64,000 nt of DNA, from contig NZ_BNEM01000001.1 in NCBI RefSeq assembly GCF_018327705.1, positions 2,976,001 to 3,040,000 of the forward strand, written 5' to 3'. Below the pieces are notes generated by a model that did not search any database, was not told the DNA's origin, and saw only the letters and a list, made by a program, of their open reading frames with translations. The stretch comes from Catellatospora sp. TT07R-123 (lineage in GTDB: Bacteria; Actinomycetota; Actinomycetes; Mycobacteriales; Micromonosporaceae). Both the position numbers and the translations under genes were made by a program. Positions 42,408 to 51,463 of this stretch are shown piece after piece (position 1 is the stretch's first letter; the number at the start of each line of letters is the position of its first letter).

Positions 42408-42462
42408 GAGAGCGCTCTCTTAAAGTTTCTACAGTGTTACGGCGGGCCGTCTTAAGTGTCAA
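42408..42462 (-). promoter_or_regulatory. Promoter with LacI-type operator for GH55-like gene
   Basis: On the minus strand TTGACA (42457-42462), a 17-base spacer and TAACAC (42434-42439) form a near-ideal housekeeping promoter. The perfect palindrome GAGAGCGCTCTC (42408-42419) lies about 8-19 bases after the predicted start of transcription, a repressing position. Confidence 0.75.
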
Positions 42463-43178
42463 GTAGCGACGACTGCCAATCTATCGCCGAGGCCCGAGGA
42501 AGCTCGGACAACGCCCGAAGAGCATTCCCATCTCTCCCCGAGTCACCCAGTGGGTCGAGGAGAAGCGCGAACACCAGCAATAAATCCGATCGATCACCAC
42601 CACGACCACACCGCCCCGGAGGATGCCACGGGTCGCGAACAGGGAGTCTCGACGGAGGTGTCCACCAGACACGGACATACGACTGCGGGACACCCCTGCC
42701 GACATCCTCATGACCGTCCCGGGCTCCGGGTCACCTGCGTGAGAGCGCTCCCCGACATGGACAACGTTGTCATGATTCGCCCGTCTCCACCTGGGCGTAG
42801 CGGGTCAGGCCGGATACCCCGGTCACACGCTCAGGCCGCGCATTACCCCGGCCGAGCTCGTTGTTCGACAGGCCCTGAACGTCATCGACGTTGCCGCACG
42901 ACGGCAGGCAGTATTCCGCCCGCCGATGAGTGGGTGGGCCGGGCGCGGCAGAATGCGAAATCGCGCATACTGATCGCCGGTGATCCGCTACCCGTAGAAA
43001 CTGCCAGGTGACGCCGTAGTCCCTCATCATCGCGGCAGGCGCAAGGAGTATGAGAGAGGCAGGTGCCTGCGGCGGCACGCCGCTTGGCCGAATCGACATC
43101 AGTCATAGCCGACGCCGGAAAGATCCTCCGCCGCAGCTCGAACCCGCCCAGTGCTCGGCCGAGCTACATGTCGATGGA
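42463..43178. other. Gene-poor 716-bp stretch with two orphan operator palindromes
   Basis: No open frame here has convincing codon bias or a recognisable product. GAGAGCGCTCCCC (42741-42753) and the perfect palindrome GACAACGTTGTC (42760-42771) are LacI-family-type sites without an adjacent gene. The region borders the restriction-modification island and may be the leftover control region of a lost gene. Confidence 0.5.
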
Positions 43179-46100
43179 CTACGCCGCCTCGTAGACCGGT
43201 GCAGCGGTGGCGCGGACGGACTTGAGGATGGTGATCAGCCGGTCCACGTCGACCGAAGGGAAGAGCGAGTCGGGTCCCTGTGGCGCGATCTCGGTGAACG
43301 GGGACTCGTAGAGCCTGCCCACCTCCATGACCCCGTTCTGGGTCAAGTGGCTGATCACCATGTTGATGAAGTGGATCTGGTTTGCGTTCAGCGTCCGCCC
43401 GACGAGGAACTCCCCGAAGGCCTCCGTCGCGGCTGCCCTGTCCAGCCCGACAAGTGACCTGATGAACAGGCCGAGGCCGTCCGCCGAGCGGCGCGCCTGA
43501 TCGATGTCTTCGGCCGCGCCCACGCCGCTCTCAGCCAGCATCCGTTCCAGCTCGGCTAGGTCCGTGACGGAGAGCTGCTTGTTGCGGCGCAGCTTGTGTA
43601 ACGCCAGGTGGTCCTCGTGATCGCGCAGGTAGACCCGGGCCTTGGCGCGGAACCGGTCGAAGTCGGTGCCGACCCTGACCCCTGTGAGGGTCACCTCGGT
43701 GAGCTCTCCGAGCTGGTCTTCAAAGTCGGTGTAAACGATGGTCCGCTTGGAGCGCTCGATCAGCTTGACCAGCGAGCGCATCCGGCGGCGCAGCAGTTCC
43801 AGCATCGGCAGGGTCACATCCTGCCACCACTCGTCGCCAGCCACCTCGTCCAGGAGCTGCTGCTGCTCGTGGATGGCCGGGATGCTGGTCTGCTCTAGCA
43901 GCGCCGACGCGATCTCCTGCACTTGCTTGCGCAGCCGCTCGTAGGCGGGCTCCACGTCGAGCTGTCCGAGTTGAAGCCGCAGCATGATCAGGTCGAAGCG
44001 CTTGGCGGCCTCGTCCTCGTCTCGGACCGCAGTCGGCAACCCAGCGAGCTTGCTGCCGATCTCGTCGATCGCTTCCGCGCTCAGCCGGTTCCAGTGAATG
44101 AAGTCGGCGTAGTACTCGACCGTGCGCCGCTGCGGGCGTACGACGAAGTTGTCCAGGTGGATGGCGGCGACCCGGCTGTGGAGCTGGTGGGCGATGTCCA
44201 AGCGCAGCCCGGCCTCGCTCTTGGTGCCGTCCGACTCCGGCTCCGCGCCCTCGGGAAGCCGTTGGTCGAGTCGGTAGATCAGTTCGAGTTGCGCTTTGAA
44301 CAGGCGCTCGGTGAGCGACTCACTGAGAGAGCCTTCAACCATTTTGGGACTGTGGTTGAAGTACTCGAAGTTCTGGCAGAAGTCGAAGATGAAGAAGTCC
44401 TGCTTGTCCTGCCCCGGGGCATAGAGGTCCTTGCAGAGCCTGGTGCCTCGGCCGATCATCTGCCAGAACTTGGTCTTCGACCTCACGATCTTGAAGAAGA
44501 CCAGGTTGACGACCTCTGGTACGTCGATGCCGGTGTCGAGCATGTCGACCGAGATGGCGATGTGCGGGGCCTTGTCCTTGACCGAGAAGTCGTCGATCAG
44601 GTTCTGCGCGTACTCAGTCTTGTGGGTGATGACCCGGGCAAGGTGGCCGGCGTGTTCGGGGTAGTTGGCGTCAAAGCGCTTCGCGATGAAGTCCGCATGG
44701 TCGTTGTTCTTGGCGAAGATAATCGTCTTGCCGATCCGGTCCCCGCTGGCAACGCGGTGACCGTGGGTCATCAGCGTCTCCAGTACCTTGTCGACGGTGT
44801 CGGCGTTGAAGAGCCACTTGTTGACCGCATCGCGGTCGACGTTGTCCGGCGGACCGTCGTCGCCCCAGTCGATAGAGTCCCAGTAGTCCTTCTCCTCCTC
44901 GGTCAGTTCGTCGTAGCGGATCCCGTCCCGCTGAAATTTGAGCGGCACCGATACGGCCCGGGGCGGGACGAGGAAGTCCTCCGCGACTGCCTCTTCGAGG
45001 TCGTAGTTGTCGGTAGGCACGCCGTCTTCCAGATTGAAGAGGCTGTAGGTGTTGCGGTCGATCTCGTTGCGTGGTGTGGCGGTGAGCCCGACGAGCAGGG
45101 CGTCAAAGTACGAGAAGATGGCGCGGTACTTCTGGTAGACCGACCGGTGAGCCTCGTCGATGATGATCAGATCGAAGTGGCCGGTCCCGAACCGCCGCAC
45201 GCCGCTCGCGGTTTCGTTGATGAGACCCATCATCGTCGGGTACGTCGAAACGTAGACTCGCCCCTCGGTGTCCTTCTCGGTAACCAAATTGACCGTGGCG
45301 ACTTCGGGGAGGTGGGCCTTGAAGGCGTTGACCGCCTGGTTGACCAGCGCTTTACGGTCGGCGAGGAAGAGCACCCGCTTGGCCCAATTGCCCCGCATCA
45401 GCAGGTCGACCAACGCGATAACGGTCCGAGTCTTGCCAGCGCCGGTCGCCATGACGACGAGCGCCTGACGTTGCCGGCGCACCTCGAACGCCTCACCGAT
45501 GGCGCGGATGGCGCGCTGCTGGTAGTACCGCTCGACGATGCCGGTGTTGATCGGCACCTCCGCCAGCGGCCGGCGGGTGCTGCGCCGCTGGATAAGCAGC
45601 TGCAGCTCCGACTTGGTGTAAAAGCCCTGCACCTCACGCGGAGGATAGCCGGTGTCGTCCCAGAACCAGGTCTCGTAGCCGTTGGTGTAGAAGATGACAG
45701 GCCGCTGGCCGTACACCGTTTCGAGGCAGTCGGCGTAGAGCTTGGCCTGCTGCTGACCCACGGTCGCGTTCCGGCGGGTGCGCTTGGCCTCGACCACGGC
45801 CAGCGGCTTGCCGTCGTCACCCCAAAGGACATAGTCGACGTAGCCGACGCCCTGGTTGTTGGGCATCCCGGCTACCTGAAACTCCCGGTCGCGCGGCTGG
45901 TCAAGCGGCCAGCCGGCCTCGCCAAGCAGCAAGTCGATGAAGAGGTCCCGGGTCTGTGCCTCGCCGTAGTCGTGGTCGTCAGGCCGGGATTCGTTGGCGG
46001 CCTTGGCGGCGGCAATCTCGGCCCGCAGCTTCGCCAGTTCCGCATCGAGGCTGGCGTTCTTCTCCCGCTCGGCGGCGAGGGCAGCATCTTGGGCCGCGAG

Positions 46101-46592
46101 CTTCGCCGCCAGTTCCTTCAACTCGGCCTGGGTCTGCTGCCGGACGGAGGCGGGAACGGGTCGGGGGATCAGATTCGGGTCGAAGGCAATCGCGCTGCCC
46201 GGAACGGCCGCCGGGTCACGGGTGTAATGCCGAGCCACCCAGTAGAGGACGTGGAACAGCTCCCGGACCACCGGCAGCGCATCGGTGGACTTGATCGGCG
46301 TGGTCTTGTGAACTGCCGCGTTGCCCTGCTTGCGAATGATGTCCATCTTGGCCTGAAGGGTCGACCCGACCAGGCTACGCAGGGACGACTCGTAGATCAT
46401 CCCCGAAAGGTCGCTCTTGTACGGCTGATTGAGGCTGCTGTCGGCCTGGTAAAGCCAGGTGAGGGTGAGTTCGAGGGTGCGCCGGGCATAGAAGCACGAA
46501 GCCCGCGGGTCGGCGACAGTATGGCTCTCGGCCCGCAGGGCTTCATTGAACAGCTCAGGCCACTCGGCCCGCAGGAACGCGAAGTTGCTCAT
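43179..46592 (-). CDS. hsdR: Type I restriction endonuclease subunit R (HsdR)
   Basis: A 1137-aa motor/nuclease subunit. It has an N-terminal DUF4145-like domain (1-120), a coiled coil (about 150-205), a PD-(D/E)xK nuclease (VDYVLWGDDGKPLAVVEAKRT near 255-275) and SF2 helicase motifs ATGAGKT near 383, DEAHRS near 478 and LTATP. The C-terminal helical region is KLIERSKRTIVYTDFEDQLGEL. With HsdM and HsdS it cuts unmodified DNA after ATP-driven translocation. It is third in the hsdM-hsdS-hsdR order, 43 bp after hsdS. No frameshift was seen, so it looks intact. Confidence 0.95.
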   Translation of the reverse strand: MSNFAFLRAEWPELFNEALRAESHTVADPRASCFYARRTLELTLTWLYQADSSLNQPYKSDLSGMIYESSLRSLVGSTLQAKMDIIRKQGNAAVHKTTPIKSTDALPVVRELFHVLYWVARHYTRDPAAVPGSAIAFDPNLIPRPVPASVRQQTQAELKELAAKLAAQDAALAAEREKNASLDAELAKLRAEIAAAKAANESRPDDHDYGEAQTRDLFIDLLLGEAGWPLDQPRDREFQVAGMPNNQGVGYVDYVLWGDDGKPLAVVEAKRTRRNATVGQQQAKLYADCLETVYGQRPVIFYTNGYETWFWDDTGYPPREVQGFYTKSELQLLIQRRSTRRPLAEVPINTGIVERYYQQRAIRAIGEAFEVRRQRQALVVMATGAGKTRTVIALVDLLMRGNWAKRVLFLADRKALVNQAVNAFKAHLPEVATVNLVTEKDTEGRVYVSTYPTMMGLINETASGVRRFGTGHFDLIIIDEAHRSVYQKYRAIFSYFDALLVGLTATPRNEIDRNTYSLFNLEDGVPTDNYDLEEAVAEDFLVPPRAVSVPLKFQRDGIRYDELTEEEKDYWDSIDWGDDGPPDNVDRDAVNKWLFNADTVDKVLETLMTHGHRVASGDRIGKTIIFAKNNDHADFIAKRFDANYPEHAGHLARVITHKTEYAQNLIDDFSVKDKAPHIAISVDMLDTGIDVPEVVNLVFFKIVRSKTKFWQMIGRGTRLCKDLYAPGQDKQDFFIFDFCQNFEYFNHSPKMVEGSLSESLTERLFKAQLELIYRLDQRLPEGAEPESDGTKSEAGLRLDIAHQLHSRVAAIHLDNFVVRPQRRTVEYYADFIHWNRLSAEAIDEIGSKLAGLPTAVRDEDEAAKRFDLIMLRLQLGQLDVEPAYERLRKQVQEIASALLEQTSIPAIHEQQQLLDEVAGDEWWQDVTLPMLELLRRRMRSLVKLIERSKRTIVYTDFEDQLGELTEVTLTGVRVGTDFDRFRAKARVYLRDHEDHLALHKLRRNKQLSVTDLAELERMLAESGVGAAEDIDQARRSADGLGLFIRSLVGLDRAAATEAFGEFLVGRTLNANQIHFINMVISHLTQNGVMEVGRLYESPFTEIAPQGPDSLFPSVDVDRLITILKSVRATAAPVYEAA

Positions 46593-46635
46593 CGAGCGCC
46601 AGCCCCCAAAGTTAACAGCGCTCGATCATCTCACG

Positions 46636-47799
46636 TCAGAGCAAACCCCGGAAGGCCCGATCCTGCAACGACGCGAACAATGCGTCCAAGTCGTCGAGGT
46701 GCCCTTGTTGCCTCGCCTTTAGTAGGCTCACGGCGGTCACGCGGCTAGCGAACTCCCCTTGTAGTTCGATGGGCGGTAGTAGTACTCGCGTCTCTGCGAT
46801 TTGCTTTATGTTGAGCGTCGGTTGGCTAACTGTGCGAAGTTCGCTAGTGAAGTAGTCTTGTACCGCCGATGTTCTCAGATAAGCAGCAACGTACTTCCGT
46901 GTAGTCTCGTTCTCCACAGGTACCCGAGCGATCGCTCGCGCGATGTTGGAGCCGATATCTTCAGGACCAACTACGGCGACATTTCCGATAGAGCCAACGC
47001 AGCTAATTAGGATCTCGTTGCCTCGAAGTCGCGACCGACTGTACTGACTCTCGACAGAGTGGCTAATGCGTTTCAGCGATGAGCGGTTAACGCGCCCCCC
47101 CATGAGGTCGCCCACTCTTACGATCGGAACTCCAGCATCGTCTTGATCGCCTGGTTGAACCACGCCATAGTTGATGCGGTCAGACGGCGCCACCAGTGCC
47201 GAAAGTTCGCAAGATGTCCAAGTCCTCGGGTTCGTTCGTGGGTCTCCGAACATGCTGAGGAAGATGGACTGGGTAAGGTCGTCGATGTGGGCGAAGGCTT
47301 CCCGGCGCTTGGTACGCAGCGCATCCACCTGGTCCAGCACCTCCGCAATCCTCCGCTGCTCGGGCAACGGCGGGAGAGGCAATGGAAACTTCGCTAGTTC
47401 TGTAGGACTCAGCCGTGGAAGATTCGCCCCGGTTGCCCTCGATGCGGCCAGCGCGACTATGCGGGGATGAGCAAGAAAGTGGGCGAAATAATCGCGATCG
47501 AGTCGGCTACCCGGAGAGATAGGAAGAATATCTGTACTGCACACGCCGCTGAAATTGGGGCGAGCAATTTTGGCAAGATAAGGGCGGAGTTTTCCGAAAA
47601 GGACTTGCTCGTTGGTGAACCGGAACTTTGTGCTCATAAGGTCGGCATCGCCAACCGTCTTGACATTAACCAAAGCGCCGCCGCGCTTGATATTCTCAAG
47701 TCCCACGTAGGCGGTGACATCCCCTACGTCACTCGGCTCAACGGTTTTTCTCGCGATTGTGGCGACCTCACCAAGGGATACCACTTCCCAGCCGCTCAT
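46636..47799 (-). CDS. hsdS: Type I restriction-modification specificity subunit (HsdS)
   Basis: A 387-aa specificity subunit with two target-recognition domains (about 1-150 and 200-350). The central conserved helix PLPPLPEQRRIAEVLDQVDALRTKRREAFAHIDDLTQ separates them, and a matching C-terminal helix follows PPIELQGEFASRVTAVSLLKARQQGHLDDLDALFASL. The second recognition domain is distinctly poorer in GC than its neighbours, in keeping with exchange of recognition domains. Its ATG overlaps the hsdM stop (ATGA). Confidence 0.93.
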   Translation of the reverse strand: MSGWEVVSLGEVATIARKTVEPSDVGDVTAYVGLENIKRGGALVNVKTVGDADLMSTKFRFTNEQVLFGKLRPYLAKIARPNFSGVCSTDILPISPGSRLDRDYFAHFLAHPRIVALAASRATGANLPRLSPTELAKFPLPLPPLPEQRRIAEVLDQVDALRTKRREAFAHIDDLTQSIFLSMFGDPRTNPRTWTSCELSALVAPSDRINYGVVQPGDQDDAGVPIVRVGDLMGGRVNRSSLKRISHSVESQYSRSRLRGNEILISCVGSIGNVAVVGPEDIGSNIARAIARVPVENETTRKYVAAYLRTSAVQDYFTSELRTVSQPTLNIKQIAETRVLLPPIELQGEFASRVTAVSLLKARQQGHLDDLDALFASLQDRAFRGLL

Positions 47800-49334
47800 C
47801 CGAGCATCGCCTTGAGGTCGGACATGCCCTGCTGGATCTCGGACTCAAGGCGTTCCAGGTCCGCCAAAACTTCGAGCGGAGACCGATGCTCGACCTCTTC
47901 GTGGACGACCTTCTTGTAGCGGTTGAGGCTAAGGTCGTAGCCCTGCTCGACAATGTCGGCCCTCGGCACGCAGAAGCTCTGCTCGGTGCGCGCCCGCTTT
48001 AGCTCGTCGCTGTCACGCTGCGCCCAGCGGACCAGCGCATCGGGCAGGTTGTTCTTCGCGTGGTCCTCCTCGCCGAAGTCCACGGTGGGCACTGGGCCAA
48101 GCTTGCCATCGGGCAGTAGCGCGGTCCGCTTATCGTCCAGGCTCCAGCCGTCTGCGGTGACTTCGTAAAACCAGACGTGGTCGGTGCCGCCGCTGTTGGT
48201 CTTGGTGAAGAGTAGGATTGCCGTGGAGACACCGGAGTAGGGCTTAAAGGTGCCGCTGGGGAGCTTGATTACGCCGTCGAGCTTCTGGTCCTCGACCAAT
48301 ATACGACGCAACTCCCTATTTGCCGTGCTCGATCCGAAGAGCACACCCTCTGGCACGATTACCGCCGCCCGGCCGCCCGGCTTCAACAGCCGCAAAAACA
48401 ACGCCAGGAACAGCAGTTCGGTCTTCTTGGTCTTGACGACCCGCTGGAGGTCCTTCGACGTGCTCTCGTAATCAAGGCTGCCAGCGAACGGCGGGTTGGC
48501 CAAGATGAGCGAGTATTTCTCCGCCTCGCTGCTCACGTTCTCGGCGAGCGAGTCGCGGTACCGAATGTCTGGGTTTTCCACGCCGTGTAGCAACATGTTC
48601 ATGCTGCCGATTCGTAGCATCGTGCCGTCGAAGTCAAAGCCGTGGAACATGCTTTCGTGGAAGTGCTTCCGCTGCTCTGCGTCGACCAGGACGCTGCTGT
48701 GTGTGCGACGGACGTACTCTCCGGCCTCGACCAGGAAGCCCGCGGTGCCGCAGGCCGGGTCGCAGATCTCGTCGCGCGGGCCTGGGGCCATCATCTCGAC
48801 CATCAGCTGGATGACGTGGCGCGAGGTGCGGAACTGGCCGTTGTGTCCGGCCGTGGCGATCTTACTGAGCATGTACTCGTACAGGTCACCTTTGGTGTCC
48901 CGGTCGTCCATTGGGACGCCGTCGAGCATGTCGACCACACGGGACAGCAACGCCGGGTTGGGGATGGTGAACCGGGCGTCCTTCATATGCTGCGAGTACG
49001 TCGACCCGTCGCCGCCGAGGGTCCGCAGCAACGGAAAGACCCGCTCGCCGATGATCTCGAACATCTCCCTCGGCGCGGCGCTTTTGAAGCGCGACCAGCG
49101 CAGGTCGTCGTACTTGCGTCCCTGGTCATCACTGCCCTCCGGGAAGATCCGGCGCTCCATCGGCATGCCCAGCCGGTTGGCCTTGTTCTCCTCAAGGGTA
49201 TGCAAATCGTCCAGGCGCCGGATGAAGAGCAGGTATGTGATCTGCTCGATGACCTCAAGCGGGTTGGAGATGCCACCCGACCAGAAGGCGTCCCAGACTC
49301 GGTCGATCTTGCTCTTCAGTTCACCAGTGATCAC
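47796..49334 (-). CDS. hsdM: Type I DNA adenine methyltransferase subunit (HsdM)
   Basis: A 512-aa N6-adenine methyltransferase. It has a helical N-terminal HsdM domain (KSKIDRVWDAFWSGGISNPLEVIEQITYLLFIRRLDDL), the SAM-binding motif ICDPACGTAGFLVEA and the catalytic NPPF (LILANPPFAGSLDY). It protects host DNA and is needed for cutting by the complex. First gene of the operon with a GTG start; no clear ribosome site. Upstream lies a serine-recombinase remnant, suggesting acquisition on a mobile element. Confidence 0.94.
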   Translation of the reverse strand: MITGELKSKIDRVWDAFWSGGISNPLEVIEQITYLLFIRRLDDLHTLEENKANRLGMPMERRIFPEGSDDQGRKYDDLRWSRFKSAAPREMFEIIGERVFPLLRTLGGDGSTYSQHMKDARFTIPNPALLSRVVDMLDGVPMDDRDTKGDLYEYMLSKIATAGHNGQFRTSRHVIQLMVEMMAPGPRDEICDPACGTAGFLVEAGEYVRRTHSSVLVDAEQRKHFHESMFHGFDFDGTMLRIGSMNMLLHGVENPDIRYRDSLAENVSSEAEKYSLILANPPFAGSLDYESTSKDLQRVVKTKKTELLFLALFLRLLKPGGRAAVIVPEGVLFGSSTANRELRRILVEDQKLDGVIKLPSGTFKPYSGVSTAILLFTKTNSGGTDHVWFYEVTADGWSLDDKRTALLPDGKLGPVPTVDFGEEDHAKNNLPDALVRWAQRDSDELKRARTEQSFCVPRADIVEQGYDLSLNRYKKVVHEEVEHRSPLEVLADLERLESEIQQGMSDLKAMLG

Positions 49335-49445
49335 GTAGCGTCTTCCCCACCTCAGTGCATGCTTGGACCCACACGTTACCGGGTCGCTCCCGTCACGGGA
49401 TCGGCTGATGGTGCCCCTCGCAGGAGTTCTGTCCCGATGCCATAG

Positions 49446-50090
49446 GTTGTCTCACTTCTGCCTGTCAGACGATCTTCCGGCGAGTGCCGCGCCGACCTGC
49501 TCGACGGCACCATCGCCGAAGGACTGATCGACTTCTTCCGCAAACCGGACCCGATCATCGACGCAGTCACGGCCGAGCGGACGCTACGCGCCGACGGCAC
49601 CGACCGGCACCAAGCCGAACTCGACACCATCACCGGACATATCCGCACCGCCGAAGCGGCCGTCGACCGCTACCTCACCGCGTTCGAGAACGGCACCCTC
49701 GACGAACGGACCTGCGGCCACCGCATCCAAGACCTGACCCTCAAGCTCGACCAGCTCCGAGCCCGCCACGACGAACTCCACCAGCTCCGCCACGCCCTGC
49801 CAGCAATGCCTAGCCCGAAGGCGATCGAGCGCTTACGTCAGGAACTCGCCGACGTGCTGCACCACGGCACCCCAGGTCAGCGCAAAGCCGTCATCGAAAC
49901 CCACGTCGCCGAGATCAAGATCCAGGGCAGCACCCTCACCCCGGTCTACAAGATCCCACTCGAACAACTCGATCAAGACAACGATGGGCCGGTCGATTTC
50001 TCGACCGACCCATCGTTTCGCACAATGGTGCGGGTTGTGGGGCGGGCGGGACTCGAACCCGCGCGACCGAGGGATTATGAGTCATCTTGA
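49446..50090 (+). pseudogene. 5'-truncated serine recombinase remnant
   Basis: An uninterrupted reading frame without a start codon at its 5' end. It encodes the C-terminal part of a large serine recombinase: LLDGTIAEGLIDFFRKPDPIIDAV, a coiled-coil stretch (HIRTAEAAVDRYLTAFENGTLDERTCGHRIQDLTLKLDQLRARHDEL) and the closing ELADVLHHGTPGQRKAVIETHVAEIKIQGSTLTPVYKIP. The catalytic serine domain and zinc ribbon are absent. The end of the frame runs into a tRNA-derived sequence. An internal ATG at 49806 could express only about 94 residues. It is a relic of an integrated element next to the restriction island. Confidence 0.72.
50038..50083 (-). repeat. Partial copy of the CAT tRNA 3' half (att-like remnant)
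   Basis: This stretch matches the neighbouring tRNA from the anticodon loop to the discriminator base. The only change is a 2-base GC insertion in the T-arm region. The acceptor 5' half and D arm are missing, so it is not functional. Such duplications arise when an element integrates at a tRNA. Confidence 0.8.
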
Positions 50091-50575
50091 ACGCGACGAC
50101 TACACCACCTAGCAGCCACTATGGTTTCGCATCGTGACACGTTGACCTCTGGGTTCCACTCCGACCACACCATTTCGCGTCACGTTTGGCGTCACGCTCG
50201 TTCGCCTGGCGACTGAGCCTTGACGCCACCAGGCCGTACTCACCGCCCAGGAGCGCCAGGCCGTTGCGTTCGCACTCGGGCAGCTCATCGCACCGGCTGA
50301 CCAGCGCGCTTGTGCTGAAGTTTCCGAAGTGCGGTTCGCCTACCAGGCTACCGGGTTTGAGCGGCTGACAGCCCAAATGGCGCCAGGTGCATGACTCGGC
50401 GATTAGCCCGCTGGCGGGCACACAACGCCGCAACCCGGTCCGGCTCGAACCGGCCAATACCAACCTCGCAACGGCACCGGTGAACCGCTCGACGGCGACC
50501 GCGTCCGCTGCTCGAACATGTCACACAAGATCGCCTGAGGTTCCGGTGACCCGCATTTCCGCCGCTAATCAACGG
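50091..50575. other. 485-bp spacer between att remnant and tRNA, no clear gene
   Basis: Open frames of up to 114 codons on the minus strand have no family resemblance and uneven codon use. The segment is presumably leftover DNA of the integrated element. Confidence 0.5.
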
Positions 50576-50649
50576 TGGGGCGGGCGGGACTCGAACCCGC
50601 GACCGAGGGATTATGAGTCCCCTGCTCTAACCTGCTGAGCTACCGCCCC
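50576..50649 (-). tRNA. tRNA with CAT anticodon (Met or Ile2)
   Basis: A 74-nt cloverleaf on the minus strand: acceptor GGGGCGG/CCGCCCC, D arm AGCTCAGCAGGTTAGAGC, anticodon loop CTCATAA in a GGGGA/TCCCT stem, T arm GCGGG-TTCGAGT-CCCGC, discriminator A. CCA is not encoded. The variable region CGGTC resembles tRNA-Ile2 (lysidine-modified CAT) rather than elongator Met, but this cannot be settled by eye. Its 3' half is duplicated at 50038-50083. Confidence 0.9.
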
Positions 50650-50776
50650 GAGCCGGCCACGGCCGGCGGGCACTAGCGTAACCGCTACGGCCCGCTGTCT
50701 TCATACCCGATCAACCTGCACCGCGCCAACGCCTTGCCGGTGCCCGCCGGGTGCCGCCGGGGACGCGATCGTTCGT

Positions 50777-50836
50777 GCAGTTTCGGGGAAACTGCACGAA
50801 TTCGCCTCATGATTCCAGCACTTTCCCCGAAACTGC
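50777..50836. repeat. Dispersed palindrome family C, copy 1
   Basis: GCAGTTTCGGGGAAA (50777-50791) and its exact complement (50822-50836) enclose a 30-nt loop. The second copy at 58845-58904 has the same length and the opposite orientation. Confidence 0.85.
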
Positions 50837-50898
50837 CCCAGCCGACGCGACGCGACGCGCGAGGGGACGGGGAGCGGGGCCGGGGGCGGGTGGGAACG

Positions 50899-50934
50899 AG
50901 TCGAGGCCCGGACCATACGGTCCGGGCCTCGACT
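50899..50934 (-). terminator. Hairpin terminator of tRNA-Asn
   Basis: A perfect 16-bp stem (AGTCGAGGCCCGGACC / GGTCCGGGCCTCGACT) with loop ATAC lies just beyond the encoded CCA of the minus-strand tRNA. Confidence 0.8.
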
Positions 50935-50937
50935 GAC

Positions 50938-51013
50938 TGGCTCCCCCACTTGGACTCGAACCAAGAACCTGCCGGTTAACAGCCGGCTGCTCTGCCAATT
51001 GAGCTACAGGGGA
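50938..51013 (-). tRNA. tRNA-Asn (GTT)
   Basis: A minus-strand cloverleaf starting TCCCCTG, D arm AGCTCAATTGGCAGAGC, anticodon loop CTGTTAA (GTT) in a GCCGG/CCGGC stem, T arm CTTGG-TTCGAGT-CCAAG, acceptor TGGGGGA, discriminator G, with CCA encoded at 50938-50940. Confidence 0.95.
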
Positions 51014-51180
51014 ATGTGCCTGTCACGTCGCTTCGGATCTCTCCGCGGCGGCGTGCCTCGACAAGACTACAGGACACCACCCCGGGTATGGCAAACGGGT
51101 AACCCCGGCCCGTCCGGTGTCGCGGAACGCGCACACCAGGCAGGATGGGACACAATACGCGATCGAGGACAGGAGCCACG

Positions 51181-51387
51181 ATGAGCAAGCTGTGGTGGTT
51201 CGCCGCCGGTGCGGCGGTCGGGTACGTGGTCGGCACTCGTGCCGGTCGCGAGAAGTACGACGAACTGGTCGTCACCGCCCGGAAGGTGATGGATCACCCG
51301 ACGGTGCAGGAGGCGGCCGGGGTGGTCCAGGCGCAAGCCGCGCGCCTCTACGACGAGGGCCTGCGCAAACTCAACCAGCACGTCTAG
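51181..51387 (+). CDS. YtxH-like small membrane protein
   Basis: A 68-aa protein with one N-terminal hydrophobic helix containing a glycine zipper (LWWFAAGAAVGYVVGTRAGREKYDEL), followed by an amphipathic helix (VQEAAGVVQAQAARLYDEGLRKL). This is the layout of YtxH-type proteins seen in stress regulons; function is unknown. The ATG at 51181 with AGGAG eight bases upstream is chosen over one 12 codons earlier. A family A palindrome follows at once and probably terminates it. Confidence 0.75.
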   Translation: MSKLWWFAAGAAVGYVVGTRAGREKYDELVVTARKVMDHPTVQEAAGVVQAQAARLYDEGLRKLNQHV

Positions 51388-51391
51388 CAGC

Positions 51392-51452
51392 CAAGTTGCC
51401 GGGCAGTCGGGCGTATGGCGGTGCCGGAAACGCCCGACTGCCCGGCAACTTG
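51392..51452. repeat. Dispersed palindrome family A, copy 3
   Basis: Perfect 22-bp arms (51392-51413, 51431-51452). The core reads GGGCAGTCGGG instead of GGGCAATCGGG, and the opposite arm carries the matching change, so base pairing is kept. It lies between convergent genes. Confidence 0.9.
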
Positions 51453-51463
51453 CGCGAAGTGGG

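Noticed and set aside
42550-43011. 153-codon plus-strand open frame in the gene-poor stretch
   Set aside because: No domain, irregular codon use and no ribosome site; it covers the orphan operators.
49484-49813. 109-codon plus-strand Arg/His-rich open frame over the recombinase relic
   Set aside because: Alternate frame; the frame ending at 50090 carries the recombinase-like sequence.
50119-50463. 114-codon minus-strand open frame between the att remnant and the tRNA
   Set aside because: No family resemblance and mixed codon use; probably chance in residual element DNA.
50387-50638. Open frame ending in RWGGRDSNPRPRDYESPALTC
   Set aside because: The peptide is the reverse-strand translation of the tRNA gene, a well-known artefact.
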